64,000 bases of DNA from NCBI RefSeq assembly GCF_030867095.1, contig NC_081824.1, forward strand, positions 92,733,382-92,797,381, given 5' to 3'. Origin of the DNA: Alligator mississippiensis. Lineage: Eukaryota > Chordata > Crocodylia > Alligatoridae. The notes under the pieces are model-generated. The model saw only the letters and a program-made list of their open reading frames with translations. It did not search any database and had not been told where the DNA came from. This document shows, piece after piece, positions 45,936 to 50,925 of this stretch (position 1 is its first letter; each line of letters opens with the position of its first letter). Position numbers and translations under genes: made by a program.

Positions 45936-48731
45936 CAAACCTGTTGTGCATGTATAGATAAATTTATATACAGTATAATAATATATATCTTATAACACAC
46001 AATTTCATATATATATTAAATATGCATTATATATTTGACATATGTAAAATGTATTTTTTATTGTTTTAAGATGCAGCAATGACGAGTAAGCATCTTTTTA
46101 TATTATTTACTTGTAGGACTTAACTGTGACTGTCTTGGACTGACAGTTACACATACTAAAAGGTACCTTTAAACTGCGGTAGTGAGGAGCCAGACTATGA
46201 TCTGCTGCTGGATTAATTCAGGAGAAACATCAGTGAGATCAGTGATATGATGAAACATAGTTGGGATCAAGACTCAGGAAAAAATAAAAAAGAAAGTTAT
46301 TTCTCTGTGGTGCTAGGGTAATTGGAACACTTTGTCAGCTGAGGTGAGGTGTTTAAGCCAGCACTGGTTAGAGGTTCAACAAAGGACCACTTTCTCTGAG
46401 AACTGTTCCCCTCTCTTATGTGGCAGAGACTGACTTTGTGGCTTTCGTGGGCAGAGTGCTAGATAGTCTTTTCTCATACATTTACTTAATGGGATGGAAG
46501 GTGGTCTGGCTCTTTATAAGGAACATCATTGTTTTGCCACCTATAGCTGAAGTTGGAGCTATTATAAATCATACATGAGAGCTGAGTAGAGAGAGCTGTC
46601 TCATAAATATGAAATAATAAATAGGTTTAATGTAGGTGCTTCAGACAATTTAATACAAACTGCACTTAATCCCTCCAATGGTCCTGAACCACAATAATAA
46701 CCTACCTCGATTTTTCAGCCTTATGATTCTTAAATACATTTCCCTGATCAAAATGTATGGTTATGGTGCCATCTTGTGGAGGTACTGCAAAAATACTTGG
46801 CAGCTATTTGTCTGAAATTGCCATATATGTATAGCTTTAAATTATCATATTCCACTTGATATCAAATCCAGATTTTTTTCGTCTTCTTTCACTGTACTGT
46901 GCAACATACACAGTTGCATCTTATTCTGCAGTACTTCAGGAATGTGTATGCCATGCTGATAACTGTTTTGTACCTTTGAAGTAGTTGTTAGAGTTACTGT
47001 TTCCTAAAATGTTGTTGGATGAAGGTTTATGTTGCTTTAACAAGCCAGATGTCATCTTTAACAGTGTTCGATTTCTTAATGAAAAATAAAATAGAGGCTT
47101 TTTCATGTACAAGATTAGCAAGATTTGCATTACATCTAGTTGGAGTGCAGGTGGAATTCATGGTATCAGTAAACATGTAGGTCCTTATGTGATATGGGGC
47201 CTGGTTACCTCAAACGCATTTCTTTTCCTTGTGCCAAATTGCTAAAAATGGGGTCAGCAAGAGGCACTTGAGCTTGAGCTCTCTTGGTACATGAGGGAGA
47301 GCTATAAAGGGGTCTCGACAATGCAGTACACTTCTATCTGGATCTGCCAGTCTGTATTTGTTGAATTAATATATTACGGTGATTCCAACTATAAAGTTCA
47401 TCCTTTGCTCAATCATTTAGGGAGAGGATGACAATTTATAAGTACTTCTAAAGTACAGTTCATAATAAATCATTATTATGGCAAAAAATCATTCTGGAAG
47501 TAGTACATATGGGAAAACAACTATGAGTAACATAGTACAGTGACAGAAGGGGGAAAATATCTGACTTCAGTAAAAGAGCTGAAACTAGGATTTTTCAAGC
47601 AGCATCCTGTGATATAAATATGGTTAGAAAGACCTCCTGGTTCCAGGACTATTTCTTAATTGGAAAATCGGCAAACAGAAATGTGACACATCATTTTTGG
47701 TGGGTTTTAGATTTCTAATGGTGTGTGTTATATTTTGGGAGGTGCCTAGAAAAAGAAAAGGGATGCAGGTAGAGCAGAACAATTTAGGGGCATGGATTGA
47801 GGTTTACGTACTCACACTCCGAGACTGGTGAAAGCTATAAACCCATGTGGGTGTTTCATTATGGGACACAACCAGATTGGTCAGACTGATCTTATCAGCT
47901 CTGTTCAAGCTGTGTCAGTGACCATAACTAAATGTCCAAGAAGACTGTGCTGTCAGCAGCACTTCCAAAGAGCCAGTGGCTACCATTAAAAAAAAAAAAA
48001 GTTTTTTAATTTATAGGTAAATAAAAAGTTAAAGACCATCACTAAATCCATAGGAGCAAGAAAATGCTTGCATTAACTTAAGCTGTTGCATTTGTTCTAT
48101 ACAGTCTGAGATATGCACATGGCTCATAGCTTTGTGAAATAACTCCTTGATGTAGGCAGATAGAAACTGACAAGCCTTGAAGGCATTTCTCTACATCTTT
48201 GTAAATAGGAAAAGTAGACTTTTCTTCATCAAGTGAACTTTTTCCTTTATTGGTTACTGGTCTGCTAAAAATACACCTAAGGAAAATCCAGCCAAGGCAT
48301 TTTATAAGCATGTGGTACAGGACAAAGAAGAAGTGCCTTAGTCTACCCATGAGTCACAGAAGCACTAGATTTTGATGCTTTGGCTAATAAATATGTTTGC
48401 ACAAGATGCTTGAGCCTTTCCATCCCTTTACTCCCTATTCCTAAAACTACACAAACAACCCTGGCTCATGACAGGATACATAACCCCAAAATACCAAGAA
48501 TATACTAATCTGCAGATAAAGTAGGGGGGATGAGGGCACTGATAATGTTCTGCCACTGCCAAGGTTGTTAAATGCACTTGAGATCAGTCACCTTTCAGTA
48601 ACTTCTTCATGCTTTATTTTCACTTCTCAATTTTCCTTTTAGGGGGCACACAGTATGATCAAAACCATGTTGTTGTCAACACCGTCAATAAAGAAAGGTC
48701 AACACAATGTTGGGAGCCATTGATTGCATAA
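2534..48731 (+). CDS. CRYBG1: CRYBG1 (AIM1), C-terminal 18 coding exons
   Basis: Gene model joined from 18 exons: 2534-2581, 2717-2835, 5849-6008, 6998-7137, 17185-17311, 17640-17675, 18106-18263, 18701-18827, 18919-19064, 31960-32086, 32241-32273, 35044-35156, 35466-35595, 39659-39798, 40811-40934, 42813-42968, 44540-44702, 48643-48731. Lengths sum to 2136 nt, 711 codons plus TAA, with every junction phase compatible. The product has 12 beta/gamma-crystallin Greek-key motifs in pairs and then a ricin B-type beta-trefoil. This is the layout of AIM1/CRYBG1, a non-lens crystallin-fold protein linked to actin and to tumour suppression in melanoma. The N-terminal region lies outside the window to the left. 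The neighbour RTN4IP1 on the opposite strand matches the known CRYBG1 locus and argues against the paralogue CRYBG3. Residue numbers in the exon entries count from the first window exon. Confidence 0.95.
2717..2835 (+). CDS. CRYBG1: CRYBG1 window exon 2: beta/gamma-crystallin motif 1
   Basis: Exon of 119 nt (residues 17-56), starting in phase 0 after aatacag and ending in a split codon before gtaaga. It encodes MVICSEPNV at its start and [11 protein letters not shown] at its end, the A-type half of a crystallin domain. The DCSSWVLSP stretch precedes the last strand. The split codon is completed by exon 3 to give Cys then Trp. The following intron is 3.0 kb. Confidence 0.93.
2836..5848 (+). 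other. CRYBG1 intron between motifs 1 and 2
   Basis: This 3.0-kb intron runs from gtaaga to ttcttcag. It contains one transposon with clear boundaries (4561-5479, listed separately) and a short TG run near 5626. The remainder is AT-rich without further recognisable genes. Confidence 0.8.
4561..5479. mobile_element. hAT-type non-autonomous transposon with 8-bp target duplication
   Basis: The element begins agggtgggcaatt and ends ttttgctcaccctggg, forming an imperfect terminal inverted repeat. It is flanked by the 8-bp direct repeat cctatacc at 4553-4560 and 5480-5487, the duplication length typical of hAT elements. The 919-bp interior is very GC-rich and has long open frames on both strands (for example 188 codons on the minus strand). 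These are compositional and show no transposase motif, so I call it non-autonomous. Confidence 0.75.
5849..6008 (+). CDS. CRYBG1: CRYBG1 window exon 3: beta/gamma-crystallin motif 2
   Basis: Exon of 160 nt (residues 56-109). It opens with the Trp-containing motif start [11 protein letters not shown], typical of even-numbered motifs, followed by [10 protein letters not shown]. An acidic insert (DENTSEEEE) precedes the closing strand [10 protein letters not shown]. The acceptor is ttcttcag. The donor is AAG/gcaagt: the intron begins GC, not GT. The frame and the protein junction (VVK then DYRV in exon 4) leave no other sensible donor nearby. Confidence 0.93.
6009..6014 (+). promoter_or_regulatory. 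CRYBG1: Non-canonical GC splice donor (GC-AG intron)
   Basis: The exon 3/intron boundary is AAG/gcaagt. Outside the C at +2 it matches the donor consensus perfectly, as usually seen for the roughly one percent of vertebrate introns that are GC-AG. The partner acceptor is ttttcag at 6991-6997. Confidence 0.85.
6998..7137 (+). CDS. CRYBG1: CRYBG1 window exon 4: beta/gamma-crystallin motif 3
   Basis: Exon of 140 nt (residues 110-156), phase 0 in and split codon out before gtaagt. It encodes [17 protein letters not shown], then SFFDDTEEM, and closes with [10 protein letters not shown]. This is the first half of the second crystallin domain. The next intron is 10.0 kb and carries the large hAT transposon. 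Confidence 0.93.
7890..8365 (+). mobile_element. Old CR1/L3-like LINE relic, + orientation
   Basis: The stretch around 8200-8335 (aaggtcctggtgcagcctg, then ccatgttcaagaaagacca, then ggaaaacctatcatatgaga) is the conserved segment coding the region after the RT domain (VRPxLEYxxxxWxPxxxxD). Many stops and indels break any frame. It stops abruptly where the hairpin element at 8367 starts, which suggests the latter inserted into it. A possible continuation is at 9330-9395. Confidence 0.6.
8367..8960 (-). mobile_element. Hairpin-capped MITE family, copy A
   Basis: The left end is agggctcatctaca. It is followed by two consecutive inverted repeats (arms 8389-8414/8458-8484, and a perfect 14-bp pair 8479-8492/8505-8518), a catgtgtagat block and a GC-rich ggctgg core. 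The same order is found in reverse complement in copies at 33461 and 42321. The right boundary is uncertain because I found no matching terminus. Confidence 0.5.
9457..9464 (+). repeat. Target-site duplication, left (ttaatagc)
   Basis: The 8-bp repeat ttaatagc is repeated exactly at 12736-12743, directly flanking the hAT element 9465-12735. Confidence 0.85.
9465..12735 (+). mobile_element. hAT DNA transposon, decayed autonomous copy
   Basis: The 3271-bp element starts tagggctgtgcgaagg and ends ttttgtgcaggccta. These are imperfect inverted ends, each followed inward by aaatc/gaatc-rich subterminal sequence, and the whole is flanked by the 8-bp duplication ttaatagc. Inside lie fragments of a hAT transposase on the + strand with N-terminal BED finger, catalytic-region pieces and C-terminal dimerisation segment. 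They are spread over different frames, so this copy is dead. It lies in sense orientation inside a CRYBG1 intron. Confidence 0.88.
10129..12277 (+). pseudogene. hAT transposase pseudogene (BED finger, ZBED-like)
   Basis: Open pieces lie in three frames: 10129-10479 (acidic N-terminal part), 10641-11102 (BED finger [10 protein letters not shown] with downstream H and H in HLGRQHP) and 11816-12277 (dimerisation region with [22 protein letters not shown] and [12 protein letters not shown]). Between about 11130 and 11460 the reading shifts repeatedly but still shows [30 protein letters not shown] and [12 protein letters not shown], the hAT catalytic-core hallmarks. Frameshifts and in-frame stops rule out an active protein. 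Transposases of this type give rise to domesticated ZBED genes, but nothing here suggests domestication. Confidence 0.82.
15165..15360. mobile_element. Possible small inverted-repeat element
   Basis: The segment begins aggatatgtctatactgcaatc and contains palindromic blocks (aacactagtgtaactagt and actagtctgagctcactagactag). The style matches reptilian MITEs that start with gtatgtctacactgcaat. The right end was not defined. Confidence 0.3.
16715..17055. mobile_element. Probable MITE with tatcctggga internal repeats
   Basis: Left end gcaaacggacattgc and right end gcaatgtctgttcc are inverted relatives. Inside, variants of tttatcctgggac recur in both orientations (16750, 16850, 16885). There is no coding content, and target duplication was not found. 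Confidence 0.4.
17185..17311 (+). CDS. CRYBG1: CRYBG1 window exon 5: beta/gamma-crystallin motif 4
   Basis: Exon of 127 nt (residues 156-198) completing the codon split in exon 4. It opens [11 protein letters not shown], continues [14 protein letters not shown] and closes [10 protein letters not shown] just before gtaaca, phase 0. The acceptor is ccttatctag. It forms domain 2 together with exon 4. Confidence 0.94.
17640..17675 (+). CDS. CRYBG1: CRYBG1 window exon 6: 36-nt linker microexon
   Basis: Twelve codons (residues 199-210), [12 protein letters not shown], in phase 0 on both sides between ttatttttag and gtaaaa. It links crystallin domains 2 and 3. Its symmetrical phase means that skipping would keep the frame and shorten the inter-domain linker. 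Confidence 0.88.
18106..18263 (+). CDS. CRYBG1: CRYBG1 window exon 7: beta/gamma-crystallin motif 5
   Basis: Exon of 158 nt (residues 211-263) after tctgttgtag. It begins [17 protein letters not shown], carries a Lys/Glu-rich insert ([13 protein letters not shown]) and ends [11 protein letters not shown] with a split codon before gtaagt. It is the first half of domain 3. Confidence 0.93.
18264..18700 (+). other. Short CRYBG1 intron with a dispersed-repeat fragment
   Basis: This 437-nt intron runs from gtaagt to cttttcag. The segment 18410-18640 shares ggctgtctaagt and tctgacccttaagact blocks, in the same order, with 24560-24690. A common repeat element has therefore landed in both places. 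Confidence 0.55.
18701..18827 (+). CDS. CRYBG1: CRYBG1 window exon 8: beta/gamma-crystallin motif 6
   Basis: Exon of 127 nt (residues 263-305) after cccttttcag. It starts [19 protein letters not shown], continues through the YWKDWGGY turn and closes LQSLRPVLG before gtaagt, phase 0. It completes domain 3. Confidence 0.95.
18919..19064 (+). CDS. CRYBG1: CRYBG1 window exon 9: beta/gamma-crystallin motif 7
   Basis: Exon of 146 nt (residues 306-354) after only a 91-nt intron, the shortest in this gene. It encodes [28 protein letters not shown] and closes TKSINVLSG with a split codon before gtaagt. It is the first half of domain 4. The next intron is 12.9 kb. Confidence 0.94.
21149..21700. repeat. 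GC-rich insertion inside CR1, LTR-like outline
   Basis: CR1-homologous sequence stops at both sides of this 552-bp block. On the minus strand it starts TGTAACAGAG and finishes near AGTTAGACA, so it has a TG...CA outline compatible with a solo LTR. I found no convincing short target duplication or polyadenylation motif, so the class is open. Confidence 0.35.
21865..21872 (+). repeat. Target-site duplication, left (cctgtgca)
   Basis: The 8-bp cctgtgca recurs exactly at 22537-22544 and brackets the element 21873-22536. The duplicated bases belong to the interrupted CR1. Confidence 0.85.
21873..22536. mobile_element. hAT-type MITE nested in CR1
   Basis: The 664-bp element has terminal inverted repeats tagtgttctgcattttca and (reverse complement of the right end) tagggttctgcattttca, 17 of 18 identical, flanked by the 8-bp duplication cctgtgca. 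AT-rich ends enclose a GC-rich core with no transposase. It interrupts the CR1 endonuclease region, so it is younger than that CR1 insertion. Confidence 0.88.
24540..24830. repeat. Dispersed repeat fragment (partner of 18410-18640)
   Basis: It shares ggctgtctaagtgg and tctgacccttaagact blocks with the copy in the intron at 18264-18700. It also has a mirrored tctaaatccattt...ctaataggtggaatgg segment. The family is unknown to me. Confidence 0.4.
24856..24945 (-). repeat. Dispersed repeat fragment, ggaccaac/aagctt type
   Basis: The reading ttatttttattggaccaactgc ... gacaagcttttgaatgc is the reverse complement of the fragment at 32400-32505 (tgaaagcttgcc ... ttggaccaacc ... ggtccaataaaag). Both look like the 3' region of one old interspersed repeat. 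Confidence 0.45.
25600..27340 (-). mobile_element. 5'-truncated CR1 LINE, relatively young
   Basis: The 3' end is at about 25600 with the typical catctatgaatctatgag tail on the minus strand, then ggccggaagggacctcaatagatcatcgag. The element is 5'-truncated near 27340, within the region upstream of RT. Unlike the other CR1 copies here it still has one long open frame (25713-27335), so it is among the younger insertions. As usual for CR1, I see no target duplication. Confidence 0.92.
25713..27335 (-). CDS. CR1 reverse transcriptase, open but 5'-truncated ORF2
   Basis: The frame of 540 codons is uninterrupted. In order it shows [72 protein letters not shown] (RT A motif, with Asp where Ala is usual in the KAF position), [11 protein letters not shown] (B motif), FADDTKLWG (catalytic FADD), [24 protein letters not shown] and the C-terminal [22 protein letters not shown]. 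The endonuclease half is missing through 5' truncation, so it cannot be autonomous. A 24-bp tandem duplication near the 5' end gives a repeated SVFLSEG. The first Met is only the first ATG of the fragment. It is antisense to CRYBG1. Confidence 0.9.
   Translation of the reverse strand: MPPDPLKGMTGEKTSVFLSEGASVFLSEGHDKSLTGVVERQQQGTRLPCVDPEMVQSHLEELDAFKSAGPDKLHPRVLKALADIVAEPLAGIFERSWRTSQVPEDWKRANVVPIFKKGRKEDPGNYRPVSLTSILGKVFEKIIKAHICESPAGQIMLRGNQHGFVAGRSCLTNLVSFYDQVTKRLDTGGGVDVVYLDFRKDFDTVSHPILVNKLRGCDLDDYTVRWVVNWLECHTQRVVVDGSALTWKGVGSGVPQGSVLGPKLFNVFISDLDEGVKCTLSKFADDTKLWGEVDTPEGRGQLQADLDRLDKWAENNRMQFNKEKCKVLHLGRKNVQHTYSLANDLLGGTEVERDLGVLVDSKMNMSRQCDEAIRKANGTLSCISRCMTNRSKEVILPLYRALVRPQLEYCVQFWAPQFKRGADNLERVQRRATRMVKGLQNKPYEERLEKLDLFSLYKRRLRGDLVAAYKFITGAQKGIGEYLFTKAPPGVTRNNGHKLAESRFRLDIRKNFFTVQVAKVWNGLPREVVLSPTWGSSRGG
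27417..27513 (+). repeat. 97-bp local direct repeat, copy 1
   Basis: Starts atttcttgatttcctacctg and ends tgctttgctctgcttc. It matches 28340-28436 with only a handful of substitutions. It sits just beyond the 5' end of the CR1 at 25600-27340. Confidence 0.8.
28340..28436 (+). repeat. 97-bp local direct repeat, copy 2
   Basis: Second copy of the 27417-27513 sequence, 923 bp downstream in the same orientation, with differences such as ttatatggtag for ttacatggtgg. The neighbouring sequence on both sides differs from copy 1. Confidence 0.8.
28860..29600 (+). mobile_element. L3-like CR1 relic, RT-domain part
   Basis: A broken + strand reading shows [12 protein letters not shown] (RT A motif), an [12 protein letters not shown] segment, a degenerate ADTKLCQ region and INIDKCK. 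These appear in the order expected for the RT core of an L3/CR1 LINE, riddled with stops. The tail near 29520 continues into the typical ataaccctaactatat segment. It is probably one element with the relic at 30740-31610. Confidence 0.65.
29538..29640. repeat. Short TA run and 17-base T tract
   Basis: Simple-sequence stretches: tatatatatata at about 29538-29552 and a T run at 29624-29640. Confidence 0.8.
30740..31610 (+). mobile_element. L3-like CR1 relic, 3' part, interrupted
   Basis: Old LINE sequence: tattcatttctggtgcc, ttttgagaaaatggaaagg, agaatagaaataaggtgcatatttttaacagtaatgataatta and tttaaatcagggttagctgcttttctaaaagatatg are the ordered landmarks of an L3/CR1 3' region. It is split by a 254-bp insertion at 31101-31354. 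Confidence 0.68.
31101..31354. mobile_element. Insertion with 8-bp target duplication, hAT-like fragment
   Basis: The direct repeat gtctaatt occurs at 31093-31100 and 31355-31362. The L3-like sequence reads naturally across when the block is removed. The right end aggttgcccatccctg resembles the termini of hAT elements ending in ttgcccacccctg. The left end does not mirror it well, so the element may have lost its left terminus or be an internally rearranged copy. Confidence 0.6.
31960..32086 (+). CDS. CRYBG1: CRYBG1 window exon 10: beta/gamma-crystallin motif 8
   Basis: Exon of 127 nt (residues 354-396) after ttttttcag. It encodes [29 protein letters not shown] and closes ISSVQPIVV before gtaagg, phase 0. 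It completes domain 4. Confidence 0.95.
32241..32273 (+). CDS. CRYBG1: CRYBG1 window exon 11: 33-nt linker microexon
   Basis: Eleven codons (residues 397-407), [11 protein letters not shown], phase 0 both sides, between aatgttttag and gtaaga. It links domains 4 and 5, mirroring the 36-nt exon 6 that links domains 2 and 3. Its identity rests on the splice sites, the phase and the position. Confidence 0.82.
32400..32505 (+). repeat. Dispersed repeat fragment, ggaccaac/aagctt type
   Basis: Sequence gagtcctgaaagcttgcc ... ttggtccaataaaagatacc ... caagaattcttgc. It is the + orientation relative of 24856-24945, and 50835-50925 carries a related ggcaccttacagactaaata ... aagctttcat segment. Confidence 0.45.
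33461..33934 (+). mobile_element. Hairpin-capped MITE family, copy B
   Basis: The 474-bp element has ends gggtgcatctaca and tgtagatgaaccc (inverted). Internal order: an AT-rich segment, a GC-rich core containing ggctggcaggaggcc and its partial inverse, the palindrome agtacttg-tattta-caagtact (33790-33811), and a terminal stem formed by tttactgcagagc/gctctgcagtaaa around 33870-33915. It aligns along its length with copy C at 42321. A possible 3-bp target duplication is tct. Confidence 0.72.
35044..35156 (+). CDS. CRYBG1: CRYBG1 window exon 12: beta/gamma-crystallin motif 9
   Basis: Exon of 113 nt (residues 408-445) after atattaaag. It encodes [17 protein letters not shown], a short NTNHTG loop and KSSKVLAG, ending in a split codon before gtaagt. 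It is the first half of domain 5 and slightly shorter than other odd motifs. Confidence 0.92.
35466..35595 (+). CDS. CRYBG1: CRYBG1 window exon 13: beta/gamma-crystallin motif 10
   Basis: Exon of 130 nt (residues 445-488) after acttcttgtag. It encodes [31 protein letters not shown] and LQSLQVINI before gtaagt, phase 0. It completes domain 5. Confidence 0.95.
35840..36135. repeat. GC-rich repetitive patch
   Basis: About 300 bases with recurring gcagtggtggcaggggtg and ccaatctcagga units, in sharp contrast to the AT-rich flanks. The open frames on both strands are low-complexity. The local duplication ggccaatctcagga / agccaatctcagg occurs at 36050 and 36070. Confidence 0.4.
37707..38053. mobile_element. 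hAT-like element, cagggg...ttggtcaccactgcctg ends
   Basis: The left end caggggtgctcaacctc and right end aaggttggtcaccactgcctg form the weak inverted pair typical of hAT elements whose ends read cagtggttctcaacct. Flanks cctaagac and cctgaagac are near-identical, so they may be a decayed target duplication. There is no coding content. Confidence 0.55.
39421..39460 (+). repeat. (GT)20 microsatellite
   Basis: Twenty uninterrupted GT units. A likely polymorphic marker within the intron. Confidence 0.97.
39659..39798 (+). CDS. CRYBG1: CRYBG1 window exon 14: beta/gamma-crystallin motif 11
   Basis: Exon of 140 nt (residues 489-535) after ctaatttag. It encodes [19 protein letters not shown], then [15 protein letters not shown] with a split codon before gtaagt. 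It is the first half of domain 6. Confidence 0.94.
39799..40810 (+). other. CRYBG1 intron between motifs 11 and 12
   Basis: This 1.0-kb intron runs from gtaagt to gtattttcag. It is AT-rich sequence in which I recognise no genes or repeats. Confidence 0.7.
40811..40934 (+). CDS. CRYBG1: CRYBG1 window exon 15: beta/gamma-crystallin motif 12
   Basis: Exon of 124 nt (residues 535-576) after gtattttcag. It encodes [30 protein letters not shown] and IGSLRPLLQ before gtgaga, phase 0. It closes the sixth and last crystallin domain. The next exon begins the ricin-type domain. Confidence 0.95.
41513..41803 (+). mobile_element. CR1 3'-end fragment, sense orientation
   Basis: A 290-bp piece coding [20 protein letters not shown] and [20 protein letters not shown], then the CR1 3' UTR ending ccttccgaccctaacatc and tatgaatctatgac. 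It is severely 5'-truncated. Its protein closely matches the C terminus of the CR1 at 25713-27335, so both belong to the same subfamily. Confidence 0.9.
42321..42723 (+). mobile_element. Hairpin-capped MITE family, copy C
   Basis: This 403-bp element aligns collinearly with copy B at 33461: gtgcatctacatg end, ggctggcaggggacctgg core, agtacttgtatttacaagtacta palindrome (about 42582-42605), ttagtttcctgtggcctaatagg block, then gctgcagagctaattaggc...gcagtaaacatctcatgtagatgtaccc. There is no coding content. Confidence 0.72.
42813..42968 (+). CDS. CRYBG1: CRYBG1 window exon 16: ricin-type trefoil, first lobe
   Basis: Exon of 156 nt (residues 577-628), phase 0 both sides, after tttttacag and before gtgagg. 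It encodes [31 protein letters not shown] and [19 protein letters not shown] is the first of three QxW motifs that define the ricin B-like beta-trefoil. Family knowledge suggests carbohydrate or protein binding; no ligand can be inferred here. Confidence 0.94.
42969..44539 (+). other. CRYBG1 intron within the trefoil
   Basis: This 1.6-kb intron runs from gtgagg to attatacag. It carries a 165-bp foldback element (43791-43955). The rest is AT-rich without recognisable features. Confidence 0.7.
43791..43955. mobile_element. Foldback hAT-type MITE with 8-bp target duplication
   Basis: Nearly the whole element is one inverted repeat. Arms of about 70-75 bp (ggttatgtctgatttt ... aaccccaaatctacatttttc, and its reverse complement) are separated by a loop of about 20 bp around 43865-43885. 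It is flanked by ggatccct at 43783-43790 and 43956-43963. The transcript of this intron would fold into a long hairpin here. Confidence 0.78.
44540..44702 (+). CDS. CRYBG1: CRYBG1 window exon 17: ricin-type trefoil, second lobe
   Basis: Exon of 163 nt (residues 629-683) after attatacag. It encodes [20 protein letters not shown], then [17 protein letters not shown] (second QxW motif) and PELVLDIK, with the last codon split after G before gtaagc. A partial copy of this exon lies at 55178-55267. Confidence 0.94.
44703..48642 (+). other. Last CRYBG1 intron
   Basis: This 3.9-kb intron runs from gtaagc to ccttttag. It contains a TA-repeat hairpin (45889-45945) and an A tract near 47988. Otherwise it is AT-rich and I see no genes or classified repeats. 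Confidence 0.7.
45889..45945. repeat. (TA)n tract flanked by a perfect 9-bp inverted repeat
   Basis: The arm aacaggttt (45889-45897) and its reverse complement aaacctgtt (45937-45945) enclose about 19 TA units. The whole 57 bp can form a single uninterrupted hairpin or cruciform. Confidence 0.88.
48643..48731 (+). CDS. CRYBG1: CRYBG1 window exon 18: trefoil end and stop codon
   Basis: Coding part of 89 nt (residues 683-711 and TAA) after ttttccttttag. It completes [17 protein letters not shown] and ends [10 protein letters not shown], with the third QxW motif (QCW) ten residues from the C terminus. The TAA at 48729-48731 ends the protein. Confidence 0.94.
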
Positions 48732-50641
48732 GTCCACCCAATTTTATCGAGCAGAGAAAAATTATGAACCAGGAGCATTCTGGATACTACAACTAATGAG
48801 GCATCCTTTGAAGAAGACAAACGAGTTTGATGATGTGATACCTGTTCTTCCATGATTATCATAAGAACAAACAATAGAATAGCTTCAGTTCCTTCTTCAC
48901 AGTATTTGTATGTCCCTCCATCCCTGGCCTGAAGACCTTGTAGTCAGATGCACAGTTCTCACAATTCCAGGACTGAGGTATGCAAGTGCTGTTATCCCCA
49001 TGTTTTTCTTTTTTTTACAGATGGGGCACTGAAGCATAAGGAGGCTGGGTGCATTGACACCAGAGTGGTGATGAATAGTTAATCCAAAGTGTATTAAATA
49101 GGTGTCATTTTAAATGATTTTCAGAATTGCTTTTTATCAGGGAAGTATGTGAACCAATATATTAAGAAAACAGGTAACACTTTATCCCATAAGGGATTAG
49201 AGTACAACAGGTACATACATAAAATAGGCTAAGCTTTGTAATGTACTGGAGTATTCATTTACTGACAATTAACATGCAAGTGGGACATTGGAAAAAAAAT
49301 ATTTTTTGTTTACTGAAAGTGCTTAAGAGTTGCTTGGAACAGCATTTCTAAGGAATTTTTACCAAAAAAAAATTAGAATATTTTTATGTATTTTAGTAAA
49401 TTACTTACTAAAGACTTTATTTTAAAGACTATATTTTAATAAGTAACAAATCTGATTTCTAGTTTTTTTCTATTAGACAGAGGTGACATGAACCTCAGAT
49501 GTTTGTTAGCAAAAGCACTGGGCTGCCAGACAGGTGCATCAGGTGTGAGGCATGCACCCATTTTATATCTGCTAGGCTGCCTTACTTTTTATAAATTAAA
49601 ACTATTGTACTTCTCTGCTAGTCTTAAATTTTCAGACTTGAGGGTAATTCTAATAAATGCACTCTCAGTAGACTTAGAAACTATTTAATTTCAAATACCC
49701 TTTCTCCCCAGCCCCTGTTTTTTTTTTTAATTTAAGGATAAATTTAAATGAATTATTTTAAAAGAAACTCAGCTCAGTCATTCCAGACCTCTGCCAACAC
49801 TGTCTTTCTGTTCCCAGTCATATTTATTTACATTTTAACCTTTGGAGCTTGGTGTGCTCCAGCCACCTGAGGTACAGCTGAGGTGGGGCAGGGTCTATAT
49901 TGAACTGAATATTGACACAGTTCTCATAAACCAGCACAAAGGCTGATTATAGAGGTAGAAAAGAAAACTTGGATGTACACAGACCAGAGTGCCATGAAAG
50001 AACTCTGGTACACTAGCAATCACGGCTCTGCAGTCCCCGTCCTGCCCTTTATAGTTATGGTTAGAAAACACTGACTTAGCAAAGAGCTTGTTCCAAGAAA
50101 AGGGCAGAGACAACTGAGGAATATTAATTAACTCTAATAGGCCATCCTGTTGCTCACTATCTCACTTGGCCCAGTGTTAAAATTGTGGAATTTTTTTCCC
50201 CTCCTTTGTTTTTTTCATGACAGTGGCAGAAAAGCAAAAAGTAAATGTAAGCTTCTTTATTGTGCTGATGTATTTCATTCGGGTTTTGCCCAGTGTTATT
50301 AAAAACTGCTCCTAGGAGCCTCAGGGGGTGCTTTAGACTTTGTCTTAGAATATAATGCTTTCCTTTGCTGTATATGCTGCCTCATTGGACATAGGATTTT
50401 AAAACATATTTTTCTCTCAACCTATAAGGAAGTCAGTGCCTTCAGTGCTCCATGAACAATGTTTGTACAGACAAAAGCAATAATTAAAATTCAGGTAGAC
50501 TGTTGCTCTAAAATAAAGCTGCACTATGGTACACACTGTAAAACATTGTTTTAGTACTTTGTAGACTAGCAGTACTCCTAGCTAACTTCCATGCTTAAGT
50601 GTTGTATTGATATCATGCTATGTAGATATTTGACAAATAAA
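48732..50641 (+). other. CRYBG1: CRYBG1 3' UTR (probable) with candidate poly(A) signals
   Basis: No further open frame follows the stop. AATAAA hexamers occur at 49652-49657, 50512-50517 and 50636-50641. The last two are followed by T- or GT-containing sequence and are the best candidates for the main 3' end. A MIR-like relic lies at 48920-49050. The true cleavage site cannot be fixed from sequence alone. Confidence 0.5.
48920..49050 (+). repeat. MIR-like SINE relic in the 3' UTR
   Basis: The order ttctcacaattccaggactgaggtatgcaagtgctgttatccccatg ... ttacagatggggcactgaagcataaggagg follows the 3' half of MIR-type CORE-SINEs (ttatccccattttacagatg...actgaggc). Confidence 0.5.
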
Positions 50642-50834
50642 TCTGAATGTGGTAAACCTGCTTCTGTAAATGTATATACAAATCCACTCCACATGTAGAA
50701 GACATTCAGTTCAGGCAGGAACACTGCATACTTCTCAGATGTTGTGCCTTAGCTTTATTAATGACTGCTCGGTTTTTTGCCTTATTCAATCCATTATTCC
50801 TTTACCGAATGAATGCCAATGGTGAATGTATAGG

Positions 50835-50925
50835 CATAATGTGGCACCTTACAGACTAAATAGTTCAGAGGAGGATAAGCTTTCATAGGCAGTAACCTTT
50901 TTTGGTAGATGGTAGTGGTTGGGGG
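50835..50925 (-). repeat. Dispersed repeat fragment with ggcaccttacagactaa
   Basis: The sequence ggcaccttacagactaaatag ... ggataagctttcatagg is the reverse complement of the widespread reptilian/amniote repeat end reading gaaagctt...ttagtctctaaggtgcc. It is a short remnant only. Confidence 0.5.

Noticed and set aside
2534..48731. Identification as CRYBG3 in place of CRYBG1
   Set aside because: Both paralogues have crystallin motifs plus a ricin domain, but the adjacent convergent gene is RTN4IP1, the known neighbour of CRYBG1, and the linker NPRPGK fits CRYBG1.
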